In this document: positions 48,105 through 59,399 of the stretch, one piece after another
How the letters are laid out: the number at the start of each line of letters is the position of its first letter
Numbering within the stretch: the stretch's first letter is position 1
Source of the DNA: Pelomonas sp047654785
GTDB taxonomy: Bacteria; Pseudomonadota; Gammaproteobacteria; Burkholderiales; Burkholderiaceae_C
Direction of reading: 5' to 3'
NCBI RefSeq assembly: GCF_047654785.1
Contig: NZ_JASGKQ010000001.1
Location: 868,001-932,000, forward strand
DNA length: 64,000 bases
Translations under genes and position numbers: made by a program
The notes under the pieces: generated by a model
Databases searched by the model: none
What the model saw: only the letters and a program-made list of their open reading frames with translations
What the model was told of the DNA's origin: nothing

Positions 48105-49727
48105 TCAGCGCGCGGCGCTGGCGACGATGTTGCGGCCCTTGCCGCCGCGCTCCTTGGCGGCGGTGCGCGTCGGGGCGGACCGGGCCTTGGCCTTGCCCTT
48201 GGTGCTGCTGACGCTGGCCAGCTTCGTGGCCGCGGCCTTGCGGGTGGCGGCCGGGCGTGCCTTGGCCACGGCCGGCCCCGGCCGGTAGGCGGCGTAGACC
48301 ACCACCGCCTGGCCCGGCTTGAAGCGCGCGCCGCGGCCCACGCGGTTCCACTGCGCCACCTGCGCGGCGCTGACCTTGTAGCGCGCGGCCACGGCCGCCA
48401 CGGTGTCGCCGCGGCGGGCCTTCAGCGTCATGCGGCGCGCCGGCGGCGCATCGGGCGCGAGGCTGAGGCTGGCGGTGTCGGCCAGGCGCTCGGAGACGTC
48501 GTCGTGCACATGCGCGGCGCGCGGCACCAGCAGCGTGGAGCCGGCCTTCACCAGCATCTTGGGCGGGATGCGGTTGATCTCGCGCAGCGCCGGCTCGGCC
48601 ATGCCGGTGCGCCGCGCGGCCTCGGCCGGGCTCATGGTCTTGGGCACCACCCAGGCGGTCCAGCTGGCCAGCGGGCCGTTGTGCCGGGCCAGGTTCTCCG
48701 CGAAGGCGCTGGCCTGGTCGTAGGGCAGCAGCACCTGTTCGGTGGCGGCGGCCAGGATGACCGGCTTGTTCATCTGCGGGTTGAACTGCTGGAAGGTCTC
48801 CAGCGACAGCCCGGCCAGGCGGGCGGCGAGTTCGACGTCGATGTCGCGCTCGATCTTCACGCTCAGGAAATAGGGGTGGTTGGCCACCGCCGGCAGGCTC
48901 AGCGCGAAGCGCTCGGGCGCGAGGACGATGTTCTTCACGGCCTGCAGCTTGGGCACGTAGTAGCGGGTCTCGTCCGGCATCTTCAGGCTGGCGTAGTCGG
49001 CGGGCAGGCCCAGGCGCTGGTTGCGCGCGACGGCCTTCTGCACGTTGCCGGGGCCCCAGTTGTAGGCGGCCAGCGCGAGGTGCCAGTCGCCGAACATCTT
49101 GTGGAGGCGGCCGAGGTAGTCCAGCGCGGCGCGGGTGGAGGCGAGCACGTCGCGGCGGTCGTCGCGGAAGATGTTCTGCTTCAGGTCGAAGTCGCGCCCG
49201 GTCGCGGGCATGAACTGCCACATGCCGGTGGCCTTGGCGCTGGAGACGGCGTGCGTGACGAAGGCGCTCTCGATGAAGGGCAGCAGCGCCAGCTCGCTGG
49301 GCATGCCGCGCTTCTCCACCTCCTCGAGGATGTGGAACAGGTAGCGGCTGCCGCGCGTGGCCATGCGCTCGACGTAGTCGGGCCGGGCGCCGTACCAGGC
49401 CTCGGCCTTGCGCACCCAGTCGTCGTCCAGGTCCTGCAGCTGGAAGCCGCCGCGCAGGCGGCCCCACAGGTCGGCGTTCACGTCGGGCGCGTCCAGGTCG
49501 ATCTTCTCGCCGGGGCGCAGGTTGTCCTCCAGCAGTTCGGCGGCCATCGCGCGCACCGGGGCGGGCGCGGCGGCGGGCTCCGGTGCCGGCTCGGCAATGG
49601 CGGCCGGCGCGGCCGCGGGCAGGGCGGCATCGGCCGCGGGGGCCGGCGCGGGCGGGGCGGTGGTGGTGGCGCAGGCGGCCAGCAGCAGGGCCAGCGCGAG
49701 GGGGGTGAGGCGGGGCAGCAGGGTCAT
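48105..49727 (-). CDS. mltD: Membrane-bound lytic murein transglycosylase D
   Basis: A 540-residue lipoprotein (lipobox LAAC at about 16-19) cleaving peptidoglycan glycan strands. An Ala/Pro-rich linker precedes the SLT domain (about 120-260): ELALLPFIESAF has the catalytic Glu, then SSAKATGMWQFMPATGRDFDL and WHLALAAYNWGPGNVQKAV. Two or three LysM-like repeats follow (LSLETFQQFNPQMNKP, MAEPALREINRIPPKMLVKAGSTLLVP, KARRGDTVAAVAARYKVSAAQVAQWN), then a Lys/Ala-rich basic tail. The start overlaps the gloB stop (ATGA). Confidence 0.94.
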   Translation of the reverse strand: MTLLPRLTPLALALLLAACATTTAPPAPAPAADAALPAAAPAAIAEPAPEPAAAPAPVRAMAAELLEDNLRPGEKIDLDAPDVNADLWGRLRGGFQLQDLDDDWVRKAEAWYGARPDYVERMATRGSRYLFHILEEVEKRGMPSELALLPFIESAFVTHAVSSAKATGMWQFMPATGRDFDLKQNIFRDDRRDVLASTRAALDYLGRLHKMFGDWHLALAAYNWGPGNVQKAVARNQRLGLPADYASLKMPDETRYYVPKLQAVKNIVLAPERFALSLPAVANHPYFLSVKIERDIDVELAARLAGLSLETFQQFNPQMNKPVILAAATEQVLLPYDQASAFAENLARHNGPLASWTAWVVPKTMSPAEAARRTGMAEPALREINRIPPKMLVKAGSTLLVPRAAHVHDDVSERLADTASLSLAPDAPPARRMTLKARRGDTVAAVAARYKVSAAQVAQWNRVGRGARFKPGQAVVVYAAYRPGPAVAKARPAATRKAAATKLASVSSTKGKAKARSAPTRTAAKERGGKGRNIVASAAR

Positions 49728-50521
49728 CGGAATGTGTTCTTCCATTCGCGCAGCGTGGCGAAGACGTCGACCGGGCTGGGCGCGGCCGGGGTGTTCAGGG
49801 GGGCGTGCCGGCGGGCGGCATCGCGCAGCGCCGGTTCGGCGCAGCGCAGGAAGGGGTTGACGCGGAGCTCGGTGTCCAGCCGGCCTGGCAGCGTCGGCCG
49901 GCCGGCGGCGCGTTCGGCCTCGCACCAGGCGGCGTAGGCGGCGAGCGCGGCGTTGCCGGGGTCCACCTCGCGCGCGAAGCGCAGGTTGGACAGCGTGTAC
50001 TCGTGCGCGCAGCACAGGCGCGTGGCGGCCGGCAGCGCGGCCAGTGACTGCAGCGAGGCGTGCATCTGCGCCGGCGTGCCCTCGAACAGCCGGCCGCAGC
50101 CGGCGCTGAAGAGAGTGTCGCCGCAGAACAGCAGCGGATCCTGGCCGGGCACCTCGGCTGCGAAGTAGGCGACGTGTCCGGCCGTGTGGCCCGGCACGTC
50201 CAGCACCGCGAAGCGCAGGCCCAGCAGCTCGACGGTGTCGCCGCCCTGCACGGGCCGCACCGGGCCGGGCAGCCGCTCGCGGGCGGGGCCGCAGACGGGG
50301 CCCTGCAGGCGCGGGCGCAGCGCGGCCACGCCGCCGACGTGATCGCCGTGGTGGTGGGTCAATAGAATGCCGGCGAGCGTCAGGCGCCGCGCATCGAGCG
50401 CCGCCGCCACCGGTGCGGCGTCACCGGGATCGACCACCAGGGCCTCGCGGCCGTTGTCCAGCAGCCAGAGGTAGTTGTCGTCGAAAGCGGGGAGCGGCGT
50501 GAGCGTCAAACTGAGCGTCAA
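49724..50521 (-). CDS. gloB: Hydroxyacylglutathione hydrolase (glyoxalase II)
   Basis: A 265-residue metallo-beta-lactamase-fold enzyme hydrolysing S-lactoylglutathione. Metal ligands are in LLTHHHGDHVGG, the DVPGHTAGHVAYF His, the FCGDTLFSAGCGRLFEG Asp and the CCAHEYTLSNLRFA His. The C-terminal glutathione-binding part ends with VNPFLRCAEPAL. It is co-translated with mltD downstream and divergent from the methyltransferase gene, with 14 bp between the starts. Confidence 0.95.
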   Translation of the reverse strand: MTLSLTLTPLPAFDDNYLWLLDNGREALVVDPGDAAPVAAALDARRLTLAGILLTHHHGDHVGGVAALRPRLQGPVCGPARERLPGPVRPVQGGDTVELLGLRFAVLDVPGHTAGHVAYFAAEVPGQDPLLFCGDTLFSAGCGRLFEGTPAQMHASLQSLAALPAATRLCCAHEYTLSNLRFAREVDPGNAALAAYAAWCEAERAAGRPTLPGRLDTELRVNPFLRCAEPALRDAARRHAPLNTPAAPSPVDVFATLREWKNTFR

Positions 50522-50535
50522 GGTGGCGCCAACCC

Positions 50536-51813
50536 ATGACTGAGAAAGCGCCGAGTATAGATTTGGCGGCCTGGCTGCAGACCCCGCCGGGGCGCTACCT
50601 GCTGGACTGGGAGCAGGCCCAGGTGGATGCGGCGGTAGCCGACCTGTTCGGCTTCCATGCGCTGCAGCTGGGCCTGCCGGAGCTGGACGGCCTGCGCGCC
50701 AACCGCATGCCGCACCGCTGGCAGGCCGGGCGCGACCTGCACTGCGACCCCGAGCTGCTGCCCTTCGAGAGCGCGAGCCTGGACCTGCTGCTGCTGCCGC
50801 ATGCGCTGGAGCAGGCCGGCGACGCGCACGCGCTGCTGCGCGAGGCCGAGCGGGTGCTGCGGCCGCAGGGGCGGCTGATCGTCTTCGGCCTGAACCCGGC
50901 GAGCCTGTGGGGCCTGCGCCAGAATGTCGGCCGCCTCGCGCCGCGCGGCGAGCCCTACCTGCCGCGCCGCGGCGAATTCCTGGGCTACTGGCGGCTGCGC
51001 GACTGGCTCAAGCTGCTGAGCTTCGACGTGGAGGCGGCGCGCTTCGGCGTCTACCGGCCGCCGCTGCGCAGCCAGGCCTGGCTGGACCGCTGGCAGTGGG
51101 TCGAGGGCGTGGGCTCGCGCTGGTGGCCGGTGCTGGGCGCCGTCTACTTCATCCAGGCGGTCAAGCGCGTGCCGGGCATGCGCATGATCGGCCTGGCCAG
51201 GCCGGCGCGCGCGGCGGCCACGGCGGCCCCCGCCGTCGCGCTGAACAACGCGGCCCCCTCCCGCGGGCGCCGCCAGCGGCCCTGCACGATCGAACGGCGG
51301 GAACGCCGAACAGCACCATCCCCCATCGCCATGACGGAAAAAACATCTTTGAGCATCAAGCGCCCGCAGGTCACCATCTACACCGACGGCGCCTGCAAGG
51401 GCAACCCCGGCCCCGGCGGCTGGGGCGCGTGGCTGTCCAGCGGCGGCCACGACAAGGAGCTGTTCGGCGGCGAGGCCGGCACGACGAACAACCGCATGGA
51501 GCTGACCGCGCCCATCGAGGCGCTGGCCTCGCTCAAGCGCAGCTGCGACGTGGTCATCTACCTGGACAGCGAGTACGTGCGCAAGGGCATCACCGAGTGG
51601 ATCACCAACTGGCAGCGCCGCGGCTGGAAGACCGCCGACGGCAAGCCGGTCAAGAACGACGACCTGTGGAAGCGGCTGGACGCGCTGAGGAAGCTGCACC
51701 ACGTGGAGTGGCGCTGGGTCAAGGGCCATGCCGGCGACCCCGGCAACGAGCGCGCCGACGCGCTGGCCAACCAGGGCGTGGCCTCGCTGGGTAAAGTGCG
51801 CGCCACCCCGTGA
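50536..51813 (+). CDS. rnhA: Methyltransferase-RNase HI fusion
   Basis: A 425-residue open frame joining two proteins that are usually separate neighbours. Residues 1 to about 220 form a SAM-dependent methyltransferase-like domain (class I fold, degenerate SAM site; LLPFESASLDLLLLPHALEQAGDAHALLREAERVLRPQGRLIVFG). Residues about 266-425 are RNase HI: VTIYTDGACKGNPGPGGWGAWL with the first catalytic Asp, the Glu in NNRMELTAPIEAL, the Asp in VVIYLDSEYVRKGI, WRWVKGHAGDPGNERADALA. No stop separates them. An internal ATG at 51331 would yield free RNase HI but lacks a Shine-Dalgarno. RNase HI removes RNA from RNA-DNA hybrids. Confidence 0.88.
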   Translation: MTEKAPSIDLAAWLQTPPGRYLLDWEQAQVDAAVADLFGFHALQLGLPELDGLRANRMPHRWQAGRDLHCDPELLPFESASLDLLLLPHALEQAGDAHALLREAERVLRPQGRLIVFGLNPASLWGLRQNVGRLAPRGEPYLPRRGEFLGYWRLRDWLKLLSFDVEAARFGVYRPPLRSQAWLDRWQWVEGVGSRWWPVLGAVYFIQAVKRVPGMRMIGLARPARAAATAAPAVALNNAAPSRGRRQRPCTIERRERRTAPSPIAMTEKTSLSIKRPQVTIYTDGACKGNPGPGGWGAWLSSGGHDKELFGGEAGTTNNRMELTAPIEALASLKRSCDVVIYLDSEYVRKGITEWITNWQRRGWKTADGKPVKNDDLWKRLDALRKLHHVEWRWVKGHAGDPGNERADALANQGVASLGKVRATP

Positions 51814-51826
51814 GGAGCACCAGGAC

Positions 51827-52393
<567 letters not shown>

Positions 52394-52395
52394 AG

Positions 52396-52407
52396 GCTCT
52401 CAAGCTC
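52396..52407 (-). repeat. Gene-end repeat GAGCTTGAGAGC, copy 3
   Basis: On the minus strand it reads GAGCTTGAGAGC directly after the tamB stop TGA, in the same arrangement as copy 1 after the GH35 stop. It also fills the whole gap between the convergent dcd and tamB stops. Confidence 0.7.
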
Positions 52408-55400
52408 TCAGTCCCACTTCCACTGCCAGATCAGGTCCAGCGCGTTGTCGTCGCCGCTCTGCGCGCGCAGCGTGAAGCGCTGGGCGATGCGGTAGATCAG
52501 CTGCCAGGAGCCGGTGGTCGCGTTCAGGCCGCGCTCGTAGCCCAGGTACCAGCGCCGCGAGATCTGCTTGCCCAGGCGCACGATGGTGGAGCGGGTCTCG
52601 CCGTCGCCCTGCGACAGCGACAGCTCGTCCAGCCCGAGCTGGCGCAGCGCGCGCCCGGTGGCGCCTTCGCCCTCGCCGCTGAGCAGCGCGACGGCCGCGC
52701 GCTGCAGCAGCGCCGTGTCGGTGCGGCCCAGGCCGTCGGGCTCGCGGCCCAGCAGCAGCCAGGACAGCTTGTCGGTGTCGCTCATCTCCGGCTCGGAGTA
52801 CAGGTTCACGCGCGGCGCCTGCGCCGTGCCGCCCACGCGCACGCCGACGCGGATGTCCAGGTTGGGCCGCACGGCCAGCAGGTCCAGCGACGGGTTGTCC
52901 AGCGCGCCGGTGAAGGTGATGTCGCCGCGCTCGATCTCCATCTTCTGCCCGTAGGCCGCGTACTGGCCGCCGTCGGCGGCGAGCTTGCCGGCCATGCGCA
53001 GCGGGCCGTCCTGCTGCGTGATCAGCAGCTGGCCGCGCAGCGTCGTGGCCAGGCCCCGGCCGCGCACCTTGAAGTCGTCGCCGAAGTCCAGCGCGAGGTG
53101 GACCCTGGCGTTGCGCGCGGCCTGGGATGCGGGCGGCGCCGCCGGGCCGGCGTCGCGGCTGCTGCGCACCACGGTCACGTCGTCGGCCAGCGTCGGCGCG
53201 TCGCCGCGGCTGAAGTCGAACAGGCCTTCGTCGGCGCGCAGCCGGCCGGTGAGGGCCAGGCCCTGCTCGTCCAGGTCCAGCCGGGCCTCGCCGCTGGCGA
53301 CGACGCGGCGGTCCACGCGTGACAGCACGCGCAGCTTGTCGGCCTTCAGTGCGATGTGCGCGACGGGCCGGGCACCCAGCTCGGCGCGGCCGGTGGCGCG
53401 CAGCCAGCCGTCGCCGCCGCGCGCCTCCAGCTGCGTCAGCTCGGCGTGCTGGCCCTGCAGCGCCAGCTGGAAGCGGCCCTCGGTCACGTCCACGCCGAAC
53501 AGCAGGTTGCGCAGCGCCAGGCCGTCGCCCTCGACGGTGCCGGTCAGGTCGGGCGCACCGGCGCGGCCGGCCAACTGCACCGTGGCGGCCGCGCGGCCGC
53601 CCAGGCGCCAGCCGGCCGGCACCCAGGCGCCCCAGGTGGCCAGCTGCGCGACGTTGGCCTGCAGCACGCCCTGCACGGGGGTCTGCGCATCCGGCCACAG
53701 GCCGGTGGGCCGCAGCGTCAGCGCGCCGCCGAAGCTGCCCAGCTCGGCGCCGGCCAGGCCCTGCGCGAACTGCCACACGCCGTCGCGCACGTTGACGGCC
53801 AGGCGCAGGTCGGTCAGGCCCAGCGCGCGGGTGCCGAACTCGTCGGTGACCTGCAGGTCGCCGCCCTGGCGCTCGAGCATCAGCTCGGCGGTGAGCCGGT
53901 CGGTCAGCAGCAGCGAGGCGTGGCCGACGACGCGCAGGTCGCCGCCCCAGCCGAAGTCGGGCTGCCAGCGCGCCAGCAGCGGCGCGGCGGCCAGGTCTTC
54001 CAGCTGCAGCTCGGCGCGGGCCTCGGGCCGATCGCCGCCCTGCCAGCTCAGCGCCTGCCAGCGCACGAAGGCGCCGCCCACCTCGGCGCGGCCCGGCTCG
54101 GCGGACACGCGCAGCCCGCCCGCCGTGGCCACGCGCAGGGTCAGGCCGCTGGCCGCCAGCAGCGGCGGCGTGCCGGGGCGCAGCGGCGCCACGTCCAGCC
54201 GGGCGATGCGGCCGGTCCAGGCCTGGCCGTCCCAGCCGCCCTGGGCCTGCACGCCGGCGCCGAGGTTCAGCTGCTGCGCGCCGCGCGGCACGCGGCCGGC
54301 GAGCTGGGCGCTCAGGCTGTGCGCGCTGCGCCGGCCCTGCAGGTCCAGCTTGACGAGCTTGAGCTGCGCCTGCGGGTGCTTCACGCCGCTGGCCGCCAGC
54401 GCGAGGTTCAGTGGCGCGTCGCCGTCCGCGCCCGGCAGCGGCAGCGACCAGCTGGCCTGCGCGCGCTCCACCGCCACGCCCAGCGCGCTGGCGCCGGCCA
54501 GCGCCAGCCGGCCGCTGCCGCCCACGCGCCACCCGGCCGGCGTGGCGCGGTGTGCCAGCTGCAGCTCGCCGTCGCCATCGGCCTGGCCGGCGACGGGCGC
54601 CTGGCCGAACAGCGCCAGCAGCGGGTTCAGCTCGGCCAGCCGGGGCGCCTGCAGCGTGAACCGGGCCGTGGCGGCGGCCGGCCGGGCCTCGCCGCTGGCC
54701 TGCGCGTGGCTGCTGCCCAGGCGCGCGTCGGCGTCGAACGCGGCGGGGTCGGCCGCGCGCGGGCGGCTGAGCCTGAGCCGGCCCGCCAGCGGCAGGCCGG
54801 CGAGCTGGCTGGGCAGCACCTGCGCCTCGGCGCTGCCGGCCAGCGTGTCGAGGCCGGCGCCGCGCAGGTCCAGCTGCGCGTCGGCATTCAGCCGCGTCGC
54901 GGGCAGGCCGGCCCAGGCCGAGCCGGGCTCGCCGCGCCACAGCAGCCGCGGGTCGAACCGGCGCATGCGGGCCTGCAGCCGGGCGGCCAGGTCGGGCGTG
55001 CCGTGCGGGCGGTCGTGGAGGTCCACCTCGCCGCTGGCCTGCAGCTCGGCGTCGCCGCTGGCGAGCTGCGCGCGCTCGATGCGCCAGCTGCTGCCCTGCG
55101 CATGCCGCCGGCCCTGCAGCTGCGCGCGCAGCTGCAGCGGCCGCTGCTGCAGCGTGCCGCGCAGGTCCAGCCGGGCCGACAGCGGCTCGCCGGCCGCGCC
55201 GCCGGCCAGCGCCAGCGGGCCGTCCAGCCGCGCGGGCGCGGCGCGCGCGTCCAGCGCCTCGGGGCGCAGGCCGTGCACGCGGGCGTCGAGCTGCCAGCGG
55301 CCGTCGGCGTCATGCCGGCCCTGGCCGCTGATGCGGGCGCCGCCGCTGAGCTCGGCGTCCAGCGACGACAGGCGCAGGCGGGTCGGCTGGTCGGGCCGGC

Positions 55401-56358
55401 CGGCCACGGCCAGCGCCAGCCGCGTGACGGGCAGGGCGCCCTGGTCCCAGCGGCCGGCGGCGGCGTTCAGCAGGTCGGCGTGCAGCGTGGCCTCGGCGTC
55501 GTAGGCCGGGGCGCGCAGCGTCGCGGTGCCGGTCAGCGCGGTGCGCGGCAGGCCGGGCGCGAGGGCGGACAGCGCGGCGAGGTCGAAACGGTCGGCCCGC
55601 AGCGCCAGCGCGCCGACGGGCCAGGGCGCGAAGGGCTGCAGCTCGCCCTCGGCGGTCAGCGCCTGCCGCGCGGCCTGCAGTTCGGCCTGCACGGCGAGCC
55701 GGGCCAGCGGCCCGCGCGCGCGGAGCTCGGCGCGCCAGGGCAGGCCGGCGCCGGCCTGTTGCTGCACGCTGAACGTCGCGTCGGCCTGCAGCGGCGCGGC
55801 GCTCTGGACCCGGGCCTCGCCGGCCAGCAGCAGCTGCTGCCAGCGCGCGGCGGCGAGCCGGACGCGGTGGCTGCCGTGGCGCGGCAGGTCGATCTCGGCG
55901 TCGAGGCCTTGCAGCGGCGGCTGGTCGGCCGCCCAGCTGAGCCGGGCGATGGCGAGCCGGCCGATGCGCAGGCCCAGCGGCAGCGACAGCTCGGCCGGCG
56001 CCGCCATCGGCGTGGCGGGGCTGGCGGGCCGGGTGCGGATGTCGACCTCGTCCACCGCCAGCTCGCGTGCCGACAGCAGGCGGCGGCGCGCGCTCAGGTC
56101 CAGCCCGGTCCAGCGCAGGCCGCGCAGTTCGGCCTCGCCGCCGGCCCAGGCCAGCCGCAGCCGCCGGGCGCGGAAGTCGCCCAGCAGCGGGCCCTCGGGC
56201 GCCTCGACCTGCACGCCGGGCAGGCGGGCGAGCAGCCAGGCGCTGCCGGCGGCGCCGTGCAGCAGCCAGGCGACGAAGGCCGCCGCCGCGGCGGCGAGCG
56301 CGGCCAGCGCGATCGCGGCGTTGCGCAGCAGGCGAAGGGGGCGCAAGGGACGGCTCAC
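52408..56358 (-). CDS. tamB: Translocation and assembly module protein TamB
   Basis: A 1316-residue AsmA-like inner-membrane-anchored periplasmic protein. A GTG start (56358) overlapping the tamA stop (GTGA) gives an N-terminal membrane helix (LLRNAAIALAALAAAAAAFVAWLL). A very long beta-rich region of repeated short strands follows, and the C-terminal TamB (DUF490) domain has RGDITFTGALDNPSLDLLAVRPN and GYERGLNATTGSWQLIYRIAQRFTLRAQSGDDNALDLIWQWKWD. It bridges the inner membrane to TamA and is implicated in outer-membrane protein assembly and phospholipid transport. Confidence 0.93.
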   Translation of the reverse strand: MSRPLRPLRLLRNAAIALAALAAAAAAFVAWLLHGAAGSAWLLARLPGVQVEAPEGPLLGDFRARRLRLAWAGGEAELRGLRWTGLDLSARRRLLSARELAVDEVDIRTRPASPATPMAAPAELSLPLGLRIGRLAIARLSWAADQPPLQGLDAEIDLPRHGSHRVRLAAARWQQLLLAGEARVQSAAPLQADATFSVQQQAGAGLPWRAELRARGPLARLAVQAELQAARQALTAEGELQPFAPWPVGALALRADRFDLAALSALAPGLPRTALTGTATLRAPAYDAEATLHADLLNAAAGRWDQGALPVTRLALAVAGRPDQPTRLRLSSLDAELSGGARISGQGRHDADGRWQLDARVHGLRPEALDARAAPARLDGPLALAGGAAGEPLSARLDLRGTLQQRPLQLRAQLQGRRHAQGSSWRIERAQLASGDAELQASGEVDLHDRPHGTPDLAARLQARMRRFDPRLLWRGEPGSAWAGLPATRLNADAQLDLRGAGLDTLAGSAEAQVLPSQLAGLPLAGRLRLSRPRAADPAAFDADARLGSSHAQASGEARPAAATARFTLQAPRLAELNPLLALFGQAPVAGQADGDGELQLAHRATPAGWRVGGSGRLALAGASALGVAVERAQASWSLPLPGADGDAPLNLALAASGVKHPQAQLKLVKLDLQGRRSAHSLSAQLAGRVPRGAQQLNLGAGVQAQGGWDGQAWTGRIARLDVAPLRPGTPPLLAASGLTLRVATAGGLRVSAEPGRAEVGGAFVRWQALSWQGGDRPEARAELQLEDLAAAPLLARWQPDFGWGGDLRVVGHASLLLTDRLTAELMLERQGGDLQVTDEFGTRALGLTDLRLAVNVRDGVWQFAQGLAGAELGSFGGALTLRPTGLWPDAQTPVQGVLQANVAQLATWGAWVPAGWRLGGRAAATVQLAGRAGAPDLTGTVEGDGLALRNLLFGVDVTEGRFQLALQGQHAELTQLEARGGDGWLRATGRAELGARPVAHIALKADKLRVLSRVDRRVVASGEARLDLDEQGLALTGRLRADEGLFDFSRGDAPTLADDVTVVRSSRDAGPAAPPASQAARNARVHLALDFGDDFKVRGRGLATTLRGQLLITQQDGPLRMAGKLAADGGQYAAYGQKMEIERGDITFTGALDNPSLDLLAVRPNLDIRVGVRVGGTAQAPRVNLYSEPEMSDTDKLSWLLLGREPDGLGRTDTALLQRAAVALLSGEGEGATGRALRQLGLDELSLSQGDGETRSTIVRLGKQISRRWYLGYERGLNATTGSWQLIYRIAQRFTLRAQSGDDNALDLIWQWKWD

Positions 56359-58198
56359 AGCGTGATCCCGACCGAGAAGTGCAGCCGCCATTTGCCGGTC
56401 TCCTGCGCGCGGGCGAGGTCCACGCGCAGCGGGCCGACCGGGCTGCGCCAGCGCACGCCGGCGCCGTAGCCGAGCACCGGCCGGTAGTCCTGCCAGCGCG
56501 ACGCGGCGTTGCCGGCGTCCACGAACACGGCGCCCCACAGGCTGGGGAAGCTGGCGACGATGGGCCGCGCGATCTCCAGGCTGCCGGTGGCCATCACCCG
56601 GCCGCCGACGGTCAGGCCGTTCTCCACCGGCCCGAGGCTGCGGTAGGCGTAGCCGCGCACGGACTCGTCGCCGCCGGCCAGGAACAGCAGCTTCTCCGGG
56701 ACGCCGACGCGCTCGCGCGCGACGACCTGGGCCAGGTCCAGCCGCGCCGCGCCGAACCAGCCGCCCAGCGGCCGGTAGACGCCCAGCTTGAACTGCAGGC
56801 GGCCGAACGGGCCGCTGTCGTCGCTGCCGCTGCCGCTGCCGCTGCCGCTGCCGCTGCCGCTGCCGCGCACCTGGCCCACGCCCACCAGGGCCAGCGCCTG
56901 GTGGCCGTCGGTGGGCAGCAGCGTGCTGTCCAGCCGGCGGCGTATCCATTGCTGGTTGATGGAGACGGCCAGGTTGGTGTGGCTCTGGCCGGCCGCCGTC
57001 TCGCGGGCGCGCAGCAGCTCGACGTAGCTCAGCCGCTCGTCGCGCGTGGACTCGTAGAGCCGGCCCACGCGCAGGCCGAGGTTGGTGGCGATCCGGTCGC
57101 CGCTGCGGTCCTGCTCGAACTGCAGCGAGGCGAGGTTGCGGTGCAGGCCGGGCTGCGGGTGGGAGCTGAGCTCCAGCTCCAGGCCGCGCAGGTCGCGGCT
57201 GATCTGCAGCTTGGAGCGCGCGCGCATCGCGAGGCCGAACGGGCGGCGGTGCAGGTGCTCGACGCCGATGCTCTGGCCGTTGTTGGCGTGGTAGCCCACG
57301 GCGACGGTGGCCTGCTGCAGCGACGACTCGACCACGGTGACGCGCACGGGGCTGGTGCCGTCGGCCGCGACGACCTCGGGCAGCAGCTCCACGCGCACCG
57401 AGTCGAACAGCAGCGTCTTGGCCAGGCGCTCCTGGAACTCGGCCAGTTGCTGCTCGGTGTAGGGGTCGCCATGCTTGAAGCCGGTCAGGCGTTCGACGAC
57501 GCTGGCGCCGTGGTGGGTCAGGCCGTCGATGCGCAGCTCGCCGAGCCGGGCGCGGTTGCCGCCGGCCATCACCAGGCGCAGCTCGGCGGCCTGGCTGCCG
57601 GCATCGACGCGGGCCGAGGTCTCGCCCCAGTGCGCCGCCGGGTAGCCGCCGGCGCGCGCGCGCACCAGCAGCTCGCTCTTGCCGGCGGCCCACTGCGCCT
57701 GCGTGAATGCGGCGCCTTCGCCCAGCGGCCAGGCGCGGCGCAGGCTGTCGCGCAGCGCGGCGGCGTCCTCGGCGGCCAGGCCGTCCCGGAACTCGATGTC
57801 GATCTGCGCCACCCGCGTCAGCGGCCCCGGGGTCACGACCAGGCGCAGCCGCGAGTTGTCCTCGCCGACGCGGCTGACGTCGGCGCTGGCGTTGAAATAG
57901 CCCTCGGTCTCCAGCAGCGCCTGGGCCTGCGCGGGCGCGGCCGCGGCCAGCCGGGCCAGCTCGACGCGGCTCAGCGCGGCCTCGCTGGCGCGGTAGCGGG
58001 CCAGGTCCAGGTGCTCGCGCAGCAGGGCCAGCAGGCGGCCATCGCGCGCGCCGTCGGCGAGCTCGATGTCCAGGCTGTAGGCGGCGGCCGCGTCGGGCGC
58101 GCCGGCTACCGGGCCGGGCGCGGCGGCGGGCGGCGTGGCGCAGCCGGCCAGCAGGGCCGACGCGGCCAGCAGCAGCGCGGCGAGGGCGGCCGGGCGCG

Positions 58199-58202
<4 letters not shown>
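56355..58202 (-). CDS. tamA: Translocation and assembly module protein TamA (Omp85 family)
   Basis: A 615-residue outer-membrane protein. The N-terminus is a lipoprotein-like signal (AALLLAASALLAGCATPP), unusual for TamA, which normally has an ordinary signal peptide. POTRA domains span about 45-290, with RVTVVESSLQQATVAVGYHANNGQSIGVEH at the entry to the barrel. The Omp85 barrel ends with FVDAGNA, GYGAGVRWRSPVGPLRVDLA and the C-terminal strand LHFSVGITL. A seven-fold Gly-Ser repeat (about 448-461) lies in a predicted loop. The start overlaps the VWA gene stop (ATGA). Confidence 0.93.
56823..56864 (-). repeat. Hexanucleotide microsatellite in tamA
   Basis: Seven uninterrupted copies of GCTGCC on + (GGCAGC on the coding strand) encode seven Gly-Ser dipeptides between VRG and DDSG. 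Because the unit is a multiple of three, gain or loss of copies changes loop length without a frameshift. Confidence 0.85.
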
Positions 58203-59389
<1,187 letters not shown>

Positions 59390-59399
59390 GGCCGGCCGA

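Noticed and set aside
52408..57693. A longer tamB frame extending into tamA
   Set aside because: The extra 445 codons are tamA read in another frame; the GTG at 56358 gives the expected membrane anchor and overlaps the tamA stop.
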